Source: Streptomyces orinoci
GTDB taxonomy: Bacteria > Actinomycetota > Actinomycetes > Streptomycetales > Streptomycetaceae
NCBI RefSeq assembly: GCF_003121295.1
Contig: NZ_PHNC01000007.1
Span: forward strand, 1-64,000
Direction: 5' to 3'
DNA: 64,000 nt
Numbering within the stretch: position 1 is the first letter of the stretch; every line of letters begins with the position of its first letter. A program made the position numbers and the translations under genes. Positions 18,146-29,333 of this stretch are shown here, in pieces. Below the pieces are notes generated by a model. That model was not told where the DNA came from, ran no database searches, and was given only the letters and a program-made list of their open reading frames with translations.

Positions 18146-18790
18146 ATGGCCCGATCCACCGCCCAGCGGATCGCCACCGAGCTCCGGGCACGGGTGGAGC
18201 GCGGCGCCCTGCCGCCCGGCACCCGGCTGTCCGAGGAGGCCCTCGGCCGCGAGCTGGATGTCTCCCGCAACACCCTGCGCGAGGCATTCCGGCTGCTGCT
18301 CCATGACCAGCTGGTGGAACACCGGCTGCACCGCGGGGTGTTCGTCAGAGTGCCGGGACTTCACGACGTCACCGACATCTACCGGATGCGGGCCGCCCTG
18401 GAGTCGGCGGGAGTACGGGCCGCGGCCGAGGCCAAGCCCGGGTTGCGGGAGGCGGTCACCAGGGCGGTGACCGAGGCGGAGTGGGCCGCCGACGACGGCG
18501 ACTGGTCCGAAGTGGCCTCCGCCGACCTGCGCTTCCACCGGGCGCTGGCCGCCCTGGCCGCCAGCCCGCGCATCGACACCGCCATGGACCGGCTGCTGGC
18601 CGAACTGCGCCTGGTCTTCCACTCGATGCCCTCCCCGCGCCGCTTCCATCAGCCCTTCCTGGTCCGCAACCGGCTGCTGGAACGGCTGCTGGAGCAGGGC
18701 GAGTACGCCAGGGCCGAGGCCGAACTGGCCGGCTATCTCACCGATGCCTGCCGGCTGATCACCGACACCATGCGGGAGGTTCACCCATGA
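18146..18790 (+). CDS. GntR-family regulator (FadR/FCD subfamily) of 5-oxoproline genes
   Basis: 214 residues from ATG 18146 (MARSTAQRIATELRARVERG), with GGGAAG 9 nt upstream; a TTG at 18137 is less likely. N-terminal winged helix: GTRLSEEALGRELDVSRNTLREAFRLL is the recognition region. C-terminal FCD-type helical effector domain: DIYRMRAALESAGVRAAAE, then ADLRFHRALAALAASPRI with the Asp/His metal-ligand pattern, and LLERLLEQGEYARAEAEL. Its TGA overlaps the pxpA ATG (ATGA), making it the first gene of a GntR-pxpABC operon. It probably senses 5-oxoproline or a related acid. Confidence 0.9.
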   Translation: MARSTAQRIATELRARVERGALPPGTRLSEEALGRELDVSRNTLREAFRLLLHDQLVEHRLHRGVFVRVPGLHDVTDIYRMRAALESAGVRAAAEAKPGLREAVTRAVTEAEWAADDGDWSEVASADLRFHRALAALAASPRIDTAMDRLLAELRLVFHSMPSPRRFHQPFLVRNRLLERLLEQGEYARAEAELAGYLTDACRLITDTMREVHP

Positions 18791-19554
18791 CGGATATGCC
18801 GGTACTCGATCTCAACGCCGATCTCGGCGAGGGCTTCGGGCGCTGGCGGCTGACCGATGACGAGGCCCTGCTGGAGTGCGTCACCAGCGCCAATGTGGCC
18901 TGCGGCTTCCATGGCGGCGACCCCTCCACCATGCGGCGGGTGTGCGAACTGGCCGCGGAGCGCGGCATCGGCATCGGCGCCCAGGTCTCCTACCGCGATC
19001 TGGCCGGCTTCGGCCGCCGGGCCATGGAGGTGCCCCCGGACGAGCTGGCCGATGAAGTCACCTACCAGATAGGCGCCCTGGAGGTGTTCGCCCGGGCGGC
19101 CGGGGCCAGGGTGACCTATGTCAAACCGCATGGCGCCCTCTACAACCGCTGTGTGCACGACGAGGAGCAGGCCGCCGCGGTGGTTGAAGGGGTACGCCGG
19201 GCGGGCGGCGGGCTGCCGGTGCTGGGGCTGCCCGGCTCCCGGCTGCATCAGGCGGCCCGGCGGGCCGGACTGCCCGTGGTCCAGGAGGCGTTCGCCGATC
19301 GCGCCTACACCGCCGGCGGCACCCTGGTGCCCCGCCGGGAGCCGGGCGCGGTGCTCACCGACCCCGAGGCCGTGGTGCGGCGCTGCCTCCAGCTGGCCCA
19401 TGACCGCAGCGTCACCGCCATCGGCGGTGAGCGCATCACCATGCACGCCCGCTCCCTGTGCCTGCACGGGGACACCCCCGGGGCGGCCGCGCTGGCCCGC
19501 CGGGTACGGGACGAACTCGCCGCCTCCGGCGTGCGGTTGGCGGCCTTCGCATGA
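18787..19554 (+). CDS. pxpA: 5-oxoprolinase subunit A (LamB/YcsF family)
   Basis: 255 residues. PxpA with PxpB and PxpC hydrolyses 5-oxoproline to glutamate using ATP. Diagnostic motifs: VLDLNADLGEGFG at the N-terminus, TSANVACGFHGGDP with metal/substrate-binding residues near 38-50, YVKPHGALYN near 115, EAFADRAYTAGGTLVPR and ITMHARSLCLHGDTPGA. Full length, no lesions. Both ends overlap neighbours by ATGA junctions (GntR upstream, pxpB downstream). Confidence 0.93.
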   Translation: MTDMPVLDLNADLGEGFGRWRLTDDEALLECVTSANVACGFHGGDPSTMRRVCELAAERGIGIGAQVSYRDLAGFGRRAMEVPPDELADEVTYQIGALEVFARAAGARVTYVKPHGALYNRCVHDEEQAAAVVEGVRRAGGGLPVLGLPGSRLHQAARRAGLPVVQEAFADRAYTAGGTLVPRREPGAVLTDPEAVVRRCLQLAHDRSVTAIGGERITMHARSLCLHGDTPGAAALARRVRDELAASGVRLAAFA

Positions 19555-20198
19555 CCGGCCTGCGGGTGCTGCCGGTGGGCGAGCGCGGGCTGCTGATCGA
19601 GTGCGACAGCGGGGAGCAGGCCGAGGCGCTGCACGCCGAACTGCTGCGCAGGGCCGCCCGGGACGAGCTGCCGCCGGTCGCCGAGATCGTGCCCGCCGAC
19701 CGTACGGTGCTGCTGGACGGGCTGGACGACCCGGCCGCCCGCGCCGCGCTCGCCGCCGGGCTGCCGCGCTGGGAGATTCCGCAGCCGGATGGTGGCGGGG
19801 CCCGCACGGTGGTGGTCCCGGTCCGCTATGACGGCCCGGACCTCGCCGAGGTCGCCCGGCTGTGGGGGGTTGCTCCCCGGGAGGTCGTCCGTATCCACAC
19901 CGGCACCGGATTCCGGGTGGCCTTCTGCGGGTTCGCCCCCGGCTTCGGCTATCTGCGCGGGCTCCCGGAGCGCTACCGGGTGCCGCGCCGGGACACTCCG
20001 CGGACCCGGGTGCCCGCCGGTTCGGTCGCCCTGGCCGGGCCGTACACCGGGGTCTATCCACGGCCGACGCCCGGCGGATGGCAGCTGATCGGCACCACTG
20101 ACGCGGTGCTGTGGGATCCGGAGCGGACCCCGGCCGCGCTGTTCACCCCCGGGACGCTGGTCCGGTTCACGGAGGTGGCGGAGGAGGCACCGTGCTGA
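19551..20198 (+). CDS. pxpB: 5-oxoprolinase subunit B (allophanate hydrolase subunit 1 family)
   Basis: 215 residues from ATG 19551 (MTGLRVLPVGERGLLIE). The KipI/AHS1 domain is marked by VVVPVRYDGPDLAEVARLWG, FCGFAPGFGYLRGLPERYRVPRR and PAGSVALAGPYTGVYPRPTPGGWQLIGTT split over the C-terminal half. Works with PxpC as the ATP-dependent half of the enzyme. The stop overlaps the pxpC start by 7 nt. Confidence 0.93.
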   Translation: MTGLRVLPVGERGLLIECDSGEQAEALHAELLRRAARDELPPVAEIVPADRTVLLDGLDDPAARAALAAGLPRWEIPQPDGGGARTVVVPVRYDGPDLAEVARLWGVAPREVVRIHTGTGFRVAFCGFAPGFGYLRGLPERYRVPRRDTPRTRVPAGSVALAGPYTGVYPRPTPGGWQLIGTTDAVLWDPERTPAALFTPGTLVRFTEVAEEAPC

Positions 20199-21046
20199 CC
20201 GTGGTGCGCGCCGGGGCGCTGACCACCGTGCAGGACCTGGGCCGTACCGGGTACGCCCATCTCGGGGTGCCCCGGGGCGGCGCGCTGGACCAGCGGGCGC
20301 ACCGGCTGGCCAACCGCCTGGTGGGCAATCCGGAGGAGGCCGCCACCCTGGAGACCACCCTCACCGGGTGCGCGGTCCGGGCCGGGCGGGCGGTGGTGGC
20401 CGCGGTGACCGGGGCGCCCTGTCCGGTGACGGTGGACGGGCGGCCCGCCGCCTGGGGCCGGGCACTGCGGATACCGGCCGGGGCGGTGCTCGAGCTGGGT
20501 ACGGCCGTGTACGGGGTGCGCAGTTATCTCGCCGTCGCGGGCGGGGTGGCGGTGCCGCCGGTGCTGGGCAGCCGGTCCACCGATGTGCTCTCCGGAACCG
20601 GTCCGGCACCGCTGGCCGAGGGTGCCCGGCTGCCGCTGGGTACGCCGCCGCCGGCGCCGCCGGTCGCGGTGGACGCGGTTCCGCATCCGGGGCCGGTGCG
20701 GGAGCTGGTGCTGCCGCTGGTGCCGGGCCCCCGGGACGACTGGTTCGCCCCGGAGGCGCTACGGGCGCTGGCGGCGGGCGGGTTCCGGGTCTCGGCGGCG
20801 GGCAACCGGATAGGGCTGCGGACCGAGGGGCCGGCGCTGGAACGGGTCCGGGAGGGCGAACTGCCCAGCGAGGGCATGGTGTTGGGCGCGGTCCAGGTTC
20901 CGCCGGACGGGCGGCCGGTGCTGTTTCTCGCCGATCACCCGACGACCGGGGGGTATCCGGTCATCGGCGTGGTGCCCGCGCGGTGCCTGGACTCGGCGGC
21001 TCAGACGCGGCCGGGGACGCGGGTGCGGTTCGTTTTGCGCGGGTAG
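20192..21046 (+). CDS. pxpC: 5-oxoprolinase subunit C (allophanate hydrolase subunit 2 family)
   Basis: 284 residues from GTG 20192 (MLTVVRAGALTTVQDLGR), preceded by GGAGGAGG. AHS2 motifs: TTVQDLGRTGYAHLGVPRGG, ALDQRAHRLANRLVGN, RSYLAVAGGVAVPPVLGSRST, GNRIGLRTEGP, GAVQVPPDGRPVLFLADHPTTGGYP. Last gene of the operon; followed by a copy of the dispersed repeat with a hairpin, and then by the convergent fused oxoprolinase. Confidence 0.93.
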   Translation: MLTVVRAGALTTVQDLGRTGYAHLGVPRGGALDQRAHRLANRLVGNPEEAATLETTLTGCAVRAGRAVVAAVTGAPCPVTVDGRPAAWGRALRIPAGAVLELGTAVYGVRSYLAVAGGVAVPPVLGSRSTDVLSGTGPAPLAEGARLPLGTPPPAPPVAVDAVPHPGPVRELVLPLVPGPRDDWFAPEALRALAAGGFRVSAAGNRIGLRTEGPALERVREGELPSEGMVLGAVQVPPDGRPVLFLADHPTTGGYPVIGVVPARCLDSAAQTRPGTRVRFVLRG

Positions 21047-21074
21047 GGTTCGCTGCCGGGTGCGGGCCGTGCGT

Positions 21075-21110
21075 GGCTGGTCGCGCAGTTCCCCGCGCCC
21101 CTGGGGGCGC
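21075..21110. repeat. dispersed gene-end repeat, copy 3, with terminator hairpin
   Basis: Exact core GGCTGGTCGCGCAGTTCCCC (21075-21094) followed by GCGCCCC-TG-GGGGCGC (21095-21110). Fills the 66-nt gap between the convergent pxpC and fused oxoprolinase genes, so it is placed to end both transcripts. Confidence 0.75.
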
Positions 21111-21112
21111 GC

Positions 21113-24721
<3,609 letters not shown>

Positions 24722-24774
24722 GCGGCCATTCTGACGCGCCCGGTCCCCGGCGGCTTTCCGGCCGGCGGGCCCCG

Positions 24775-25926
24775 TCAGGCCACCACGCCCGGGGCGGTGC
24801 GCCGGTCCAGTACCTCCTGGTAGTGCTCCAGCAGCAGGTCGCCGATGACGCTCCAGCCCCGGCCGAGCACCGATTGCCGCCCGGCCCGCCCGTACTCGGC
24901 GCGCTGCCTGCGGCTCGCCTTGAGCAACTGCACCGCCTCGGCCAGGGCCCCGGCGTCCTCCGGCCTTACCAGCAGGCCGGTACGGGCGTGCCGCACCACA
25001 TCCAGCGGGCCGCCGACCGCCGGGGCGACCACCGGAACGCCGCTGGCCTGCGCCTCCTGCAGGGTCTGGCAGAAGGTCTCCATGGTGCCGGGGTGCACAA
25101 AGACATCCAGCGAGGCGAAGATCCGGGCGAGTTCGTCCCCGGTGCGGCAGCCCAGGAAACGGGCGCCGGGCAGCACCGCCCGCAGGGCCGCCGCGCTGGG
25201 TCCCTCCCCGACCACCACCAGGCGCACCCCGGGCAGCGCGCAGACCCCGGCCAGCAGTTCCACCCGCTTCTCCGGGGCCAGGCGGCCCACATAACCGACG
25301 ATCAGCTCCCCGGCGGGTGCCAGCGCCCGGCGCAGTTCCACATCGCGCCGGGCCGGCTGGAAGCGTTCCAGGTCCACGCCACGCGGCCAGAGCCGGACCC
25401 GGGGCACCCCGTGTTCGGCCAGATCGCGGAGGGCGGCGGTGGACGGCGCCAGGGTGCGGTCGGCGGCCCCGTGCACGGCCCGGATGCGCCGCCAGGCCAG
25501 GCCGTCGCCCATGCCCAGATAGACCCGGGCGTAGGAGGCGATATCGGTCTGGTAGACGGTGACGGCGGGCACCCCCAGCCGGGCGGCCGCGGTCATGGCC
25601 CGGGCCCCCAGGACAAAGGGGCTGGCCAGATGGATCAGGTCGGGGCGCTGCCCGGCCAGTACCGCGGCCAGCCGGCGGCCGGGCAGGGCGACCCGTACCT
25701 GGGGATAGCCGGGCAGCGGCAGCGAGGGCACCCGGACCACCGGGCAGGGCCCGGCGGCGTCCGCTCCGGCCGCCGCGGCCGGTCCGGCCGGCTCGCCGCG
25801 CCGGGCCGGGGTGACGACCAGGGGCTGGTGACCGCGCCGTGCCAGATGGCGGGCGGTCTGCCAGGCGCAGTGGGCCACGCCGTTGATGTCGGGCGGGAAG
25901 GATTCGGTGACGATGGCGACACGCAT
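24775..25926 (-). CDS. family 4 glycosyltransferase (MgtA/mannosyltransferase-like)
   Basis: 383 residues. GT-B fold, N-terminal [20 protein letters not shown] with the GV(A/S) element and [13 protein letters not shown]; acceptor half with [17 protein letters not shown]. Donor-binding C-terminal half: [43 protein letters not shown] and the E-x7-E motif in [24 protein letters not shown]. This pattern matches GDP-mannose-dependent transferases that glycosylate lipids (MgtA/PimB type). Cytoplasmic, membrane-associated by family. Substrate is inference. Confidence 0.85.
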   Translation of the reverse strand: MRVAIVTESFPPDINGVAHCAWQTARHLARRGHQPLVVTPARRGEPAGPAAAAGADAAGPCPVVRVPSLPLPGYPQVRVALPGRRLAAVLAGQRPDLIHLASPFVLGARAMTAAARLGVPAVTVYQTDIASYARVYLGMGDGLAWRRIRAVHGAADRTLAPSTAALRDLAEHGVPRVRLWPRGVDLERFQPARRDVELRRALAPAGELIVGYVGRLAPEKRVELLAGVCALPGVRLVVVGEGPSAAALRAVLPGARFLGCRTGDELARIFASLDVFVHPGTMETFCQTLQEAQASGVPVVAPAVGGPLDVVRHARTGLLVRPEDAGALAEAVQLLKASRRQRAEYGRAGRQSVLGRGWSVIGDLLLEHYQEVLDRRTAPGVVA

Positions 25927-26046
25927 GTGGACGTTGTCCTGAGCGTGCGCGTGGCGAGGGCCACAGGGATCTTTCCGCCCGGGAAACGTCCAATGAGCGT
26001 TGCCCGCTCGGCGGTGGCGGCTTGGGCTCTCGCGGTCAGTACACGG

Positions 26047-26226
26047 TCAGTCCAGACCGCGGACGATATGCGGTTCCAGCTCGTCCTCGTCCTGCTGGGC
26101 GGCGGGCTCCTCGGGAGCCGCCGCCCGGCGGCCGGGGTGCCCGGCGGCCCGGGAGCCCTTGCCCTTGACCTGCCCGCCCGAGGGGTGCTCCCCCGGGCTC
26201 TCCTGCTGCCTTTCGGGATCTTCCAT
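26047..26226 (-). CDS. small charged hypothetical protein
   Basis: 59 residues from ATG 26226 (MEDPERQQESPGEHPSGG), preceded by GGGGGAGGAAGCAGCCG, a strong ribosome-binding site. Low-complexity: Pro, Glu, Gly and Lys/Arg rich, ending DEDELEPHIVRGLD. Predicted disordered. No family recognised; the clear ribosome-binding site and the stop shortly before the next unit are the support. Confidence 0.55.
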   Translation of the reverse strand: MEDPERQQESPGEHPSGGQVKGKGSRAAGHPGRRAAAPEEPAAQQDEDELEPHIVRGLD

Positions 26227-26346
26227 CGGCTGCTTCCTCCCCCAGAGGTGCCGGTGATGACGGTGTGGGACGACATGCCCCGAATAAATCTTCCCCGGGC
26301 GCACAGTCGGTACGCAGTTCCCCCTGGGACACCATCACATCGGACC

Positions 26347-26369
26347 ATTCACCCGTCTTCCGGGTGAAT
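26347..26369. promoter_or_regulatory. inverted repeat upstream of SPW gene
   Basis: Perfect 9-bp arms ATTCACCCG and CGGGTGAAT around TCTTC, followed 17 nt later by an AT-rich TAAAAT (26386-26391) that could be a -10 box. AT-rich islands are rare here, so this is a plausible promoter/operator for the gene at 26422. Confidence 0.4.
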
Positions 26370-26421
26370 TATTGCCCAAAAGCGTTAAAATACAGGTAAG
26401 TCCGACATCACTCGGAAGAAG

Positions 26422-26862
26422 GTGACCGTTGTGACCGCCCCTACGTCACCCCGGATAGAGCAGCACCCGGACATCATGGCGCTCCGCGCCCATTCCGAGG
26501 AGACGACGGCGACTCCCGCCGCCCAGGCCGTCGAGGCCCTCGCAGTCCTGAGCGGCGTTTATCTGGCCGCCTCCCCTTGGATAGCGGGCTTCAACGGCGC
26601 GACAACCCTGACCGTCACCAACCTGATCACCGGTGTCGCCTATGCCTGCATGGTGGGCGGCTTCGGGCCCGCCTATGAGCGGACCCACTCGCTGAGCTGG
26701 GCCGCAGCGGCCATAGGCGTCTGGACGATCATCTCGCCCTGGGTGGTGGCGGGCCACACCTTTGTCACCGCCGCCTGGGTCAGCAATGTCATCGTGGGCG
26801 CCATCGCCTGCCTGCTCGCCCTGGCCATGGCCGGGCTGGGCATGGGCCGGGCACGACGCTGA
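26422..26862 (+). CDS. SPW-repeat integral membrane protein
   Basis: 146 residues; starts at GTG 26422 or GTG 26431. After a soluble N-terminus of about 45 residues come four hydrophobic helices with two SPW repeats: YLAASPWIAGFNG near residue 50 and WTIISPWVVAGHT near 105. SPW proteins are actinobacterial membrane proteins of unknown role, often stress- or development-linked. Monocistronic by spacing; an inverted repeat and AT-rich box lie just upstream. Confidence 0.85.
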   Translation: MTVVTAPTSPRIEQHPDIMALRAHSEETTATPAAQAVEALAVLSGVYLAASPWIAGFNGATTLTVTNLITGVAYACMVGGFGPAYERTHSLSWAAAAIGVWTIISPWVVAGHTFVTAAWVSNVIVGAIACLLALAMAGLGMGRARR

Positions 26863-26901
26863 CCTGGCAGGCAACGCTGACCGACCGGACCGGCCGGACC
26901 C

Positions 26902-27102
26902 TCAACGGGGAAGGGCGCCCTGCGCCTCCTCCCCGGAGTCAAGGGGTCCGGCCGCACCGGGTCCGGCACCGGCGGTCGCGGCCCAGCCCTCCCGCTGGTG
27001 CCCCTGCTCACCCTCGTCACCGAAGGCACGCCGGGCCCGCTTGCGCAGCTGTGAGTTCATGTCACGGCGGATGCGTCCGATGATCTCATCCATGTCAGAC
27101 AT
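26902..27102 (-). CDS. small basic/disordered hypothetical protein
   Basis: 66 residues from ATG 27102 (MSDMDEIIGRIRRDMNSQLRKR). An amphipathic charged helix with many Arg/Lys is followed by a Gly/Ala/Glu-rich tail ending in GALPR. The start is preferred over upstream in-frame codons because of the M-S-D-M-D-E opening and its codon usage. Function unknown. Confidence 0.5.
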   Translation of the reverse strand: MSDMDEIIGRIRRDMNSQLRKRARRAFGDEGEQGHQREGWAATAGAGPGAAGPLDSGEEAQGALPR

Positions 27103-27237
27103 GCGGGCGAGAGTAGAACCCGCCCGGCGGCAACGAGGGTGAGCCGAGCGGCATTCACTCGCGCGGATGAACAACTTCCGGTAAGGACAAGGAGGTACGG
27201 CCGGTTACCGGCCAACTCCATGGCCCGCCGCCGCAGT

Positions 27238-27570
27238 TCAGGAACCGACCAGCAGCCCTTCCCCGGTGGCGAACCAGCGGTCCCCCCGCTGCTCCGCCAG
27301 CCCCTGTGACACCAGGCCATTGATGTGCTTGAGGATGGTGCGCGGCTGATAGCCCACGGCGGCGCTCAGATCCGCCACGGATGCGCCCCCGGGGCCGCAG
27401 GAGCGCAGCCCGTCCCAGGTGCGGATGACATGCCGCCCCAGCTCCGGCGCCACCGCCCGCGGCTGGGGCGGCTGCGCCTGGGGGCGGACGGCGTACGGGC
27501 GGGACGAGCCGACCGGCCGGGGGGTGCGGTTGACCTTGCGGTGTCTGCGGCCCTTCTGGCGCCTGCTCAT
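27238..27570 (-). CDS. winged-helix-like hypothetical protein
   Basis: 110 residues from ATG 27570 (MSRRQKGRRHRKVNRTPR), with GGAGAGGG upstream. The first 45 residues are highly basic and Pro-rich. The rest reads as a winged helix: LGRHVIRTWDGLRSCGPGGAS, VADLSAAVGYQPRTILKHINGL (helix-turn-helix), then VSQGLAEQRGDRWFATGEG (wing). Likely a small nucleic-acid-binding protein or regulator. Divergent from the SEDS gene; ATATGTG/CACATAT (27660-27687) lies between. Confidence 0.65.
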   Translation of the reverse strand: MSRRQKGRRHRKVNRTPRPVGSSRPYAVRPQAQPPQPRAVAPELGRHVIRTWDGLRSCGPGGASVADLSAAVGYQPRTILKHINGLVSQGLAEQRGDRWFATGEGLLVGS

Positions 27571-27772
27571 ATAACCCTCTCCTTCCCGTTGACGACGGTG
27601 AGTGTGCGGAGCATGACACACAGAGATGGGAAGATCTATGAGGAACCGCTTGATGCCGGATATGTGACTCTAGGGGCGTGCACATATTGCTTGCGGAGGA
27701 AGTGACAGGTTTGGCCGGGCTCCGGAGAAACCTTGGAAAATCCCCGGTTCCCCCGGGCCGAGGCCGATCATC

Positions 27773-29182
27773 ATGACGAGTGTGACCGTGGAAACCGTGA
27801 AGGTGGCAGGCGACGACGGCAGCGACAGCCGCCCGGCCGCCGCCGAGACCGCGCGGCGACGCCGCCGCCGTGAGGCGGTACTGCTCGGCTTCGCCGTGCT
27901 GATCAGCTGCTTCGGCTATCTCTACACCGGCCTGTCGGTGGAGGACCGCATCCCCGACGGGCTGGCCGGGTTCGCCGGCAGCATGGTGTGCCTGGCGCTG
28001 GTGCCGCACCTGGTGGTGCGCCGCTGGGCCCCGCACGCCGACCCGCTGATCCTGCCGCTGTCCACCCTGCTGTCCGGCCTGGGGCTGGTGCTGCTCTACC
28101 GGCTGGACTTCGCCTACAGCGCCCGCTACCACTCGGCGGGCACCGCCTCCGGCCAGCTGATGTGGACGGTCATAGGGGTGGCGGTCTGTGTCGGGGTGCT
28201 GGTGCTGTTGCGCGACCACCGGCGGCTGCAGCGCTATATCTACCTGACCATGGCGGTGGCCCTGGTGCTGCTGATGGCGCCCGCCGCCTTCCCCGGCGAT
28301 ACCTATGGCGCCAAGCGGTGGATCTTCCTCGGACCGCTGTCCTTCCAGCCCGGCGAGTTCGTCAAGACCATGATCGCGGTGTTCTTCGCCGGCTATCTGG
28401 TCACCCACCGGGACGCCCTGGCGCTCACCGGCCGCAAGATGCTGGGCTTCCGGCTGCCGCCGGGCCGCCAGCTGGGCCCGATCCTGGCGGTCTGGGTGCT
28501 CAGCCTGCTGGTGCTGATCCTGGAACGGGACCTGGGCACCTCGCTGATCTTCTTCGGCCTGTTTGTGGTGATGCTCTACGCGGCCACCCAGCGCACCAGC
28601 TGGGTGGTATGCGGTCTGCTGATGGCGGTGGTCGGCGCGGCCGCGGTGGGCTCGATGGAACCGCACGTCAAGGGCCGAATCGTCGCCTGGCTGCACCCCT
28701 TCGACATCTACCTTCCGGCGAGCCAGCGGCCCGCCGGGCTGATCTCCGACCAGGCCGCGCAGGCCCTGTTCGGCTTCGGCAGCGGCGGTGTCACCGGCAC
28801 CGGCCTGGGCCAGGGCCACCCCGAGCTGATCGGCTTCGCCGGGCGCAGCGACTTCATCCTCACCACGGTGGGCGAGGAGCTGGGGCTGGCCGGAATGATG
28901 GCGGTGCTGCTGCTCTACGGGCTGCTGGTGCAGCGCGGGCTCCATGTGGCGCTGCGCTCTCAGGACCCCTTCGGCAAGCTGCTGGCGGTCGGCCTGGCCG
29001 CGGCGCTGGCGCTGCAGGTCTTTGTGGTGGCCGGCGGAGTGATGGGGCTGATCCCGCTGACCGGCAAGGCGCTGCCCTTCCTGGCCAAGGGCGGCTCCTC
29101 ACTGGTGGCCAACTGGCTGATGATCGCCCTGCTGATCAGAATCAGCGACGCAGCCGGACGAGACCGCGAGCGCGCCCCGTAG
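27773..29182 (+). CDS. SEDS-family peptidoglycan glycosyltransferase (FtsW/RodA/SpoVE type)
   Basis: 469 residues, ATG 27773. Polytopic with ten or so TM helices. SEDS hallmarks: GAKRWIFLGPLSFQPGEFVKTM (about residue 180), ILERDLGTSLIFFGLFVVML (the ERDLG block), QAAQALFGFGSGGVTGTGLGQGHPELIGF and DFILTTVGEELGLAG in the large loop, LIPLTGKALPFLAKGGSSLV at the C-terminus. The acidic residues expected for lipid II polymerisation are present. No class B PBP is adjacent, unlike the main rodA/ftsW loci, so this is probably an accessory SEDS paralogue. A tandem-repeat element follows. Confidence 0.9.
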   Translation: MTSVTVETVKVAGDDGSDSRPAAAETARRRRRREAVLLGFAVLISCFGYLYTGLSVEDRIPDGLAGFAGSMVCLALVPHLVVRRWAPHADPLILPLSTLLSGLGLVLLYRLDFAYSARYHSAGTASGQLMWTVIGVAVCVGVLVLLRDHRRLQRYIYLTMAVALVLLMAPAAFPGDTYGAKRWIFLGPLSFQPGEFVKTMIAVFFAGYLVTHRDALALTGRKMLGFRLPPGRQLGPILAVWVLSLLVLILERDLGTSLIFFGLFVVMLYAATQRTSWVVCGLLMAVVGAAAVGSMEPHVKGRIVAWLHPFDIYLPASQRPAGLISDQAAQALFGFGSGGVTGTGLGQGHPELIGFAGRSDFILTTVGEELGLAGMMAVLLLYGLLVQRGLHVALRSQDPFGKLLAVGLAAALALQVFVVAGGVMGLIPLTGKALPFLAKGGSSLVANWLMIALLIRISDAAGRDRERAP

Positions 29183-29192
29183 GGGCGTCCGC

Positions 29193-29255
29193 CCCGTCAG
29201 GGGGCGCCCGTCAGGGGGCGCCCGTCAGGGGGCGCGGGGAACTGCGCGACCAGCC
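29193..29255. repeat. dispersed gene-end repeat, copy 4, with 3x 14-bp tandem expansion
   Basis: Three perfect copies of CCCGTCAGGGGGCG (29193-29206, 29207-29220, 29221-29234) run into the exact core GGGGAACTGCGCGACCAGCC (29236-29255). Located 10 nt after the SEDS stop. The tandem part looks like slippage amplification of the hairpin half of the element. Confidence 0.8.
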
Positions 29256-29333
29256 AGCGACGGCCCGCACCCGGAAACGCACCCAACCCGACCCCACCCT
29301 GCGCCGCACCCCACCCCGCCGCACCATAAAGAC

